From contig CAKZUE010000021.1 in NCBI GenBank assembly GCA_937920635.1, positions 21,652 to 85,651 on the forward strand: DNA of 64,000 nt, in the 5' to 3' direction. The notes below the pieces were generated by a model. It was not told the DNA's origin. It ran no database searches and was given only the letters and a program-made list of their open reading frames with translations. The stretch is from an uncultured Bryobacteraceae bacterium (lineage in GTDB: Bacteria > Acidobacteriota > Terriglobia > Bryobacterales > Bryobacteraceae). Position numbers and translations under genes: made by a program. Positions 60,835 to 64,000 of this stretch are shown here, piece after piece (within the stretch, counting starts at the first letter, position 1; the number at the start of each line of letters is the position of its first letter).

Positions 60835-61835
60835 CAGGCGATCACCAGCTCCCCGCCCTGCTGTTCTTCCAGCGCCATGGCGCGGTTCAGAGCAATGATG
60901 GCCACTTCCGTCTGCGGGTCGGAAGGCGGCTGCGTCGTAATGCGCTGGAGCCAGAGCCCCGGCGCCGTGAACAGCGCCAGCAGGCTGCCCCGGCGGCGGG
61001 CGGCGAAGCGGATCACTTCATAGCTGAGACCGGCGATCAGCGGCAGCGCCACAACCCGCACGGCCATCTTCTCGATGAAGCCGTGGGCTGGGATCACGGC
61101 GTAGACGGCGATGGACACCATCATCACCACCAGCAGAAAGCTGGTGCCGCAACGGGGATGAAACGTAGAAAACGTCCGGGCGTTCTCGATGCTGATCGGC
61201 TTGCCGCTCTCGAAGTTGAACACCACGCGGTGCTCGGCGCCATGGTACTCGAAGACGCGGCGAATGTCGTCCCACCGGGAGATCAGCCAGAGGAAGCCGA
61301 GGAAGATCGCCAGCCGCACGATGCCGTCCACCAAGTTGAACAGGATCTGATTGTGCAGCTCCGGATAGACGTCTTCGAGCCGGGTGGTGATCCAGAGCGG
61401 AACGAACTTATAGAGCGCAATGAAAAAGACGAACGAGAAGGCCAGATTCAGCGCCATCAGCCAGCCGGGGATCTCGGCGGGCTTCCTCGCCTTCTCCCCT
61501 GACTGGGGCGCCGCACCGGCTTCCGCCTGCATCGCCACATCGGCGGAGAACCGCAGCGCCTTCACCCCAAGGGTCATCGCCTGTGCCAGGGTGCCCACGC
61601 CGCGCAGCACAGGCAGCTTGAATACGGGGTATTTCTCGGAGAGCTTCGGAAGAGGGCGCTCGTCGATGACGACTTCGCCATCGGGGCGCCGCACCGCCAC
61701 CGCATAGCTGTGCGGGGCGCGCATCATGACGCCCTCCATCACCGCCTGCCCGCCGACGAGGGTCTCCTCGCCGCTCTCCAGCACAGGAAGCATCTGCGTG
61801 TACGCCGACAGACGGAAGAACTCTCGCAGGGTCAA
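60834..61835 (-). CDS. DUF1385 membrane protein
   Basis: A 333-residue protein. '[16 protein letters not shown]' near residue 27 is the DUF1385 signature, followed by '[20 protein letters not shown]', '[16 protein letters not shown]', '[16 protein letters not shown]' and about four membrane helices. Function is unknown, though the family is always near prfA/prmC or rpmE. The start is uncertain: TTG 61835 has a GAGAGG site and a TATACT box upstream, while the ATG at 61793 has neither; both keep the signature. Confidence 0.88.
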
Positions 61836-61859
61836 TCGAAATCAGCCTCTCTATCTTTG

Positions 61860-61890
61860 AGTATAGCGGCGGGGTGAGAGATTCGGGCAA
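61860..61890 (-). promoter_or_regulatory. Candidate promoter of the DUF1385-prfA-prmC operon
   Basis: On the minus strand TTGCCC (61890-61885) and TATACT (61865-61860) are 19 bases apart. The -10 box ends 24 bases before the proposed TTG start. This supports the TTG start but the spacer is on the long side. Confidence 0.4.
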
Positions 61891-61935
61891 AGACACACGG
61901 CGCCTGTGTCCGCCCGTGCGAGCCCTGGCAGCGGC

Positions 61936-62307
61936 TCAGGCTGCGGCCATCGTGCGGCGCGAGCCGGCGTGCGTCTCCAATAGCCAGCGGATCTGGATGG
62001 TCTCAAACGGCGGCGCGCAGTAATCCGCCGCGCCCTCTTCCAGGGCATCGAGCCAGCCGTCCACTTCGGGCAGGCGGCTGACCACTACCACCGGCGTGCC
62101 CGGATACAGGCTGAGAGCCTGGCGGAGCACAGGGCGCGCCGAAGGGCAGAAGACGATGTCAGCCGGTTCTGGCGCGGCGTCTGCAGCGAGTTCCGCCCGG
62201 CAACCGCATTTGGTGAGCTCGCGCTCCAGGCTGGAAGCCAGAGCCGGATCCAGTGCGAAAAGCAGGGCCCGTCTGGGTACAGGGCCGGAATCGAATGCGC
62301 CTGTCAT
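61936..62307 (-). CDS. Receiver-like protein lacking the phosphorylation site
   Basis: A 123-residue protein with a strong GGAGGGG site before ATG 62307. It reads like a response-regulator receiver domain: 'RALLFALDPALASSLERELTKCG' (first strand and helix, cited in part), 'ADIVFCPSARP' where the phospho-acceptor Asp should be, 'TPVVVVSRLPEVDGW' (strand 4) and 'EGAADYCAPPFETIQI' where the usual Lys-Pro is changed to Pro-Pro. Both key residues are missing, so it cannot be phosphorylated in the normal way. No output domain or kinase is nearby. Divergent from ispG. Confidence 0.7.
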   Translation of the reverse strand: MTGAFDSGPVPRRALLFALDPALASSLERELTKCGCRAELAADAAPEPADIVFCPSARPVLRQALSLYPGTPVVVVSRLPEVDGWLDALEEGAADYCAPPFETIQIRWLLETHAGSRRTMAAA

Positions 62308-62494
62308 CGCTCACTTCCCCTCCACGGCCTTCATGGCCGGTGTCGCCAACTGCGAGCGCCCCGCCGCGGAGGCGCCGATGCGAACGTTCCCAGCGTTTCG
62401 CGGACATCCCCATTTTACTCTGAGGAACGCGGAATTCCAATCGAAATTTTTTATCGCGAACATGGCATTCCGGTCATCACCGCCTTGCTGCTGC

Positions 62495-62500
62495 TAAAAT
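62495..62500 (+). promoter_or_regulatory. Candidate -10 box of ispG
   Basis: TAAAAT ends 19 bases before the ATG at 62520; the short leader holds a GGAGG ribosome site. No -35 match at 17 bases. Confidence 0.3.
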
Positions 62501-62519
62501 GGAACTTCCCGGAGGCAAA

Positions 62520-63752
62520 ATGGCGAAGATCGAGCGACGGAAGAGCGTCCCTGTCCGCGTGGGAGGGGTGATGGTGGGCGGCAGCCACCCCATCGCCGTG
62601 CAGTCCATGACCAACACCGACACCGCCGACGTGGCAGCCACCGTCAACCAGGTGATGGACCTTGCGCGCGCCGGCTCCGAAATTGTGCGGGTGACCGTCA
62701 ACACCGAAGAGGCTGCCCGGGCGGTGCCGCGCCTCGTAGAAACGCTCGACAAATTCGGATTTCGTACCCCGATCGTAGGGGATTTCCATTACAACGGCCA
62801 CATCCTCTTGAAGAAGTATCCCGACTGCGCCAAAGTTCTCGCCAAATATCGAATTAACCCCGGAAATGTGAACATCGGCCGAAAGACGGATGAAAATTTC
62901 CGCACGATGATTGAATGTGCGCTCGAGCACTCGAAACCTGTGCGCATCGGCGTCAACTGGGGCTCGCTCGACTCGGCGCTGCTGACCCGGATGATGGATG
63001 AGAACGCGCGGCTCCCTGAACCTCTGGACGCCGCCGAAGTCACCAAGCGCGCCATCGTGGCCAGCGCCCTGGAGTCGGCGCGCATCGCCGAAAGCCACGG
63101 GCTGCCCCACGACCGCATCATCCTGAGCGCCAAGGTCTCCGGCGTGCAGGACCTGATCGACGTTTACCGCATGCTGGCGGCGCAGTGCGATTACCCGCTG
63201 CACCTCGGACTGACCGAGGCGGGCATGGGCGCCAAGGGCATTGTCGCCACCACGGCGGCGCTGTCGATCCTGCTCCAGGAGGGGATCGGCGACACGATCC
63301 GGGCGTCCCTGACGCCGGCGCCCAACGGCGACCGCACCGAGGAGGTGCTCGTCTGCCAGCAGATCCTGCAATCGCTCGGCATCCGCAGCTTCACGCCCCA
63401 GGTGACGGCGTGCCCGGGTTGCGGGCGCACCACCAGCACCTTCTTCCAGGAGATGGCGGAACAGATCCAGACCTACCTGCGCGAGCAGATGCCGAAGTGG
63501 AAGGAGCGCTACGCGGGCGTGGAAGAGATGAAAGTGGCGGTGATGGGCTGCATCGTGAACGGTCCTGGAGAGTCGAAGCACGCCAACATCGGCATCTCGC
63601 TTCCCGGCACGTTTGAAGAGCCCAAGGCGCCGGTGTTCGTCGATGGGAAGCTGGTGACCACGCTGCGGGGCGACGAAATCGTGGCCGAATTCATCGCCAT
63701 GCTGAACGACTACGTGGAGCGCAAATACGGCGCCGCCACGCCGGTCCAGTAA
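62520..63752 (+). CDS. ispG: 4-hydroxy-3-methylbut-2-enyl diphosphate synthase (IspG/GcpE)
   Basis: A 410-residue enzyme of the non-mevalonate isoprenoid pathway that turns methylerythritol cyclodiphosphate into HMBPP using a [4Fe-4S] cluster. ATG 62520 follows GGAGG. '[19 protein letters not shown]' opens the barrel, '[15 protein letters not shown]' and '[11 protein letters not shown]' follow, and the cluster ligands are in '[12 protein letters not shown]' (two Cys), '[13 protein letters not shown]' (third Cys) and the nearby Glu. The two-domain length fits the bacterial form without the plant insert. Confidence 0.95.
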   Translation: MAKIERRKSVPVRVGGVMVGGSHPIAVQSMTNTDTADVAATVNQVMDLARAGSEIVRVTVNTEEAARAVPRLVETLDKFGFRTPIVGDFHYNGHILLKKYPDCAKVLAKYRINPGNVNIGRKTDENFRTMIECALEHSKPVRIGVNWGSLDSALLTRMMDENARLPEPLDAAEVTKRAIVASALESARIAESHGLPHDRIILSAKVSGVQDLIDVYRMLAAQCDYPLHLGLTEAGMGAKGIVATTAALSILLQEGIGDTIRASLTPAPNGDRTEEVLVCQQILQSLGIRSFTPQVTACPGCGRTTSTFFQEMAEQIQTYLREQMPKWKERYAGVEEMKVAVMGCIVNGPGESKHANIGISLPGTFEEPKAPVFVDGKLVTTLRGDEIVAEFIAMLNDYVERKYGAATPVQ

Positions 63753-63793
63753 GCCCCGCACCGGTGCAACCGTGCCGCATCCGAGCCGCAACC

Positions 63794-64000
63794 GAGCCGC
63801 GCGGGAGCAGCCCAACGGGCTGCGACCAAGCGGTCCCATCACCGCCGCAATCGAGCCGCAACCGAGCCGCAACCGAGCCGCGCGGGAGCGCCGAAGGCGC
63901 GACCAAGCGGTCCCATCACCGCCGCAATCGAGCCGCGCGGGAGCGCCGAAGGCGCGACCAAGCGGACCCAACACCGCCGCAATCGAGCCGCAACCGAGCC
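63794..64000 (+). repeat. Tandem array of structured 55-base repeats
   Basis: Three long units lie at 63794-63852 (59 bases), 63875-63929 (55) and 63930-63984 (55), separated or followed by 11-base GAGCCGCAACC units (63853-63863, 63864-63874, 63985-63995), and the array runs off the right edge. Each long unit starts GAGCCGCGCGGGAGC and ends CCGCCGCAATC. Units two and three contain the hairpin GCGCC-GAA-GGCGC; unit one has GCAGCCC-AAC-GGGCTGC in the same place, so the bases differ but pairing is kept. This resembles REP/BIME-type intergenic elements. Confidence 0.85.

Noticed and set aside
63794..64000. CRISPR array
   Set aside because: The repeats are adjacent without unique spacers, contain internal hairpins and no cas gene is present.

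Overview
The window is 64 kb of dense, GC-rich bacterial chromosome with about 53 protein genes and one broken gene. I see no rRNA, tRNA, insertion sequence, prophage or CRISPR array. Gene content best fits Acidobacteriota, probably the Bryobacterales (relatives of Solibacter): a DUF1553/DUF1501 pair, secreted S9, S15, S46 and S66 peptidases, ThuA-DUF1080, Gfo/Idh and sulfatase proteins with Tat-like leaders, DUF2339, and the DUF1385-prfA-prmC block. This placement comes from gene content only.

Layout. 1-2085: end of a DUF1553 gene and a DUF1501 gene. 2092-4335: a TrmO-FmdE-like fusion, a BON-domain protein and an aldo/keto reductase. 4448-9740: a large secreted glycoside hydrolase, a UroD-like protein, a YIP1 membrane protein and a phosphoglycolate phosphatase-like HAD protein. 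9750-17331 (minus): a DUF2339 membrane protein and, upstream of it, a three-gene biosynthetic operon coding for FkbH-ACP, a glycosyltransferase, and a glycosyltransferase-thioesterase fusion. 17426-23704: ThuA-DUF1080, TrpB2, a B12-binding radical SAM enzyme, an MFS exporter and a VOC protein. 23835-25456: a lower-GC two-gene ATPase plus small-protein cassette that looks like acquired defence DNA. 25492-30276: sulfatase, PfpI-like protein, ABC ATPase, and an ABC-2 permease fused to a decayed amidohydrolase. 30353-35619: ftsK, uppP, pyk and a prepilin peptidase. 35597-42280: CocE hydrolase, site-2 protease, S9 and S46 peptidases. 42348-46415: a cation transporter and a MoxR ATPase/unknown/VWA-metalloprotein operon. 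46792-50011: a secreted unknown, an esterase, an LD-carboxypeptidase and a pseudogene. 50172-54175: a Tat-exported molybdenum hydroxylase operon ending in a 76-residue Cys protein. 54252-63752: aminotransferase, Gfo/Idh, MFS, dinB, prmC, prfA, DUF1385, a receiver-like protein and ispG. 63794-64000: tandem structured repeats, with one further copy at 55265.

The most promising candidates for something undescribed are the FkbH-ACP/GT/GT-TE operon (11967-17331), which has carrier protein, glyceryl-loading, sugar-transfer and release functions but no ketosynthase, acyltransferase, condensation or adenylation domain; and the ATPase/small-protein cassette (23835-25456). Several domain fusions (TrmO-FmdE, ABC permease-amidohydrolase, a carbohydrate-binding module inside a TIM barrel) also merit attention. 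No database search was possible; family names rest on motifs read by eye.
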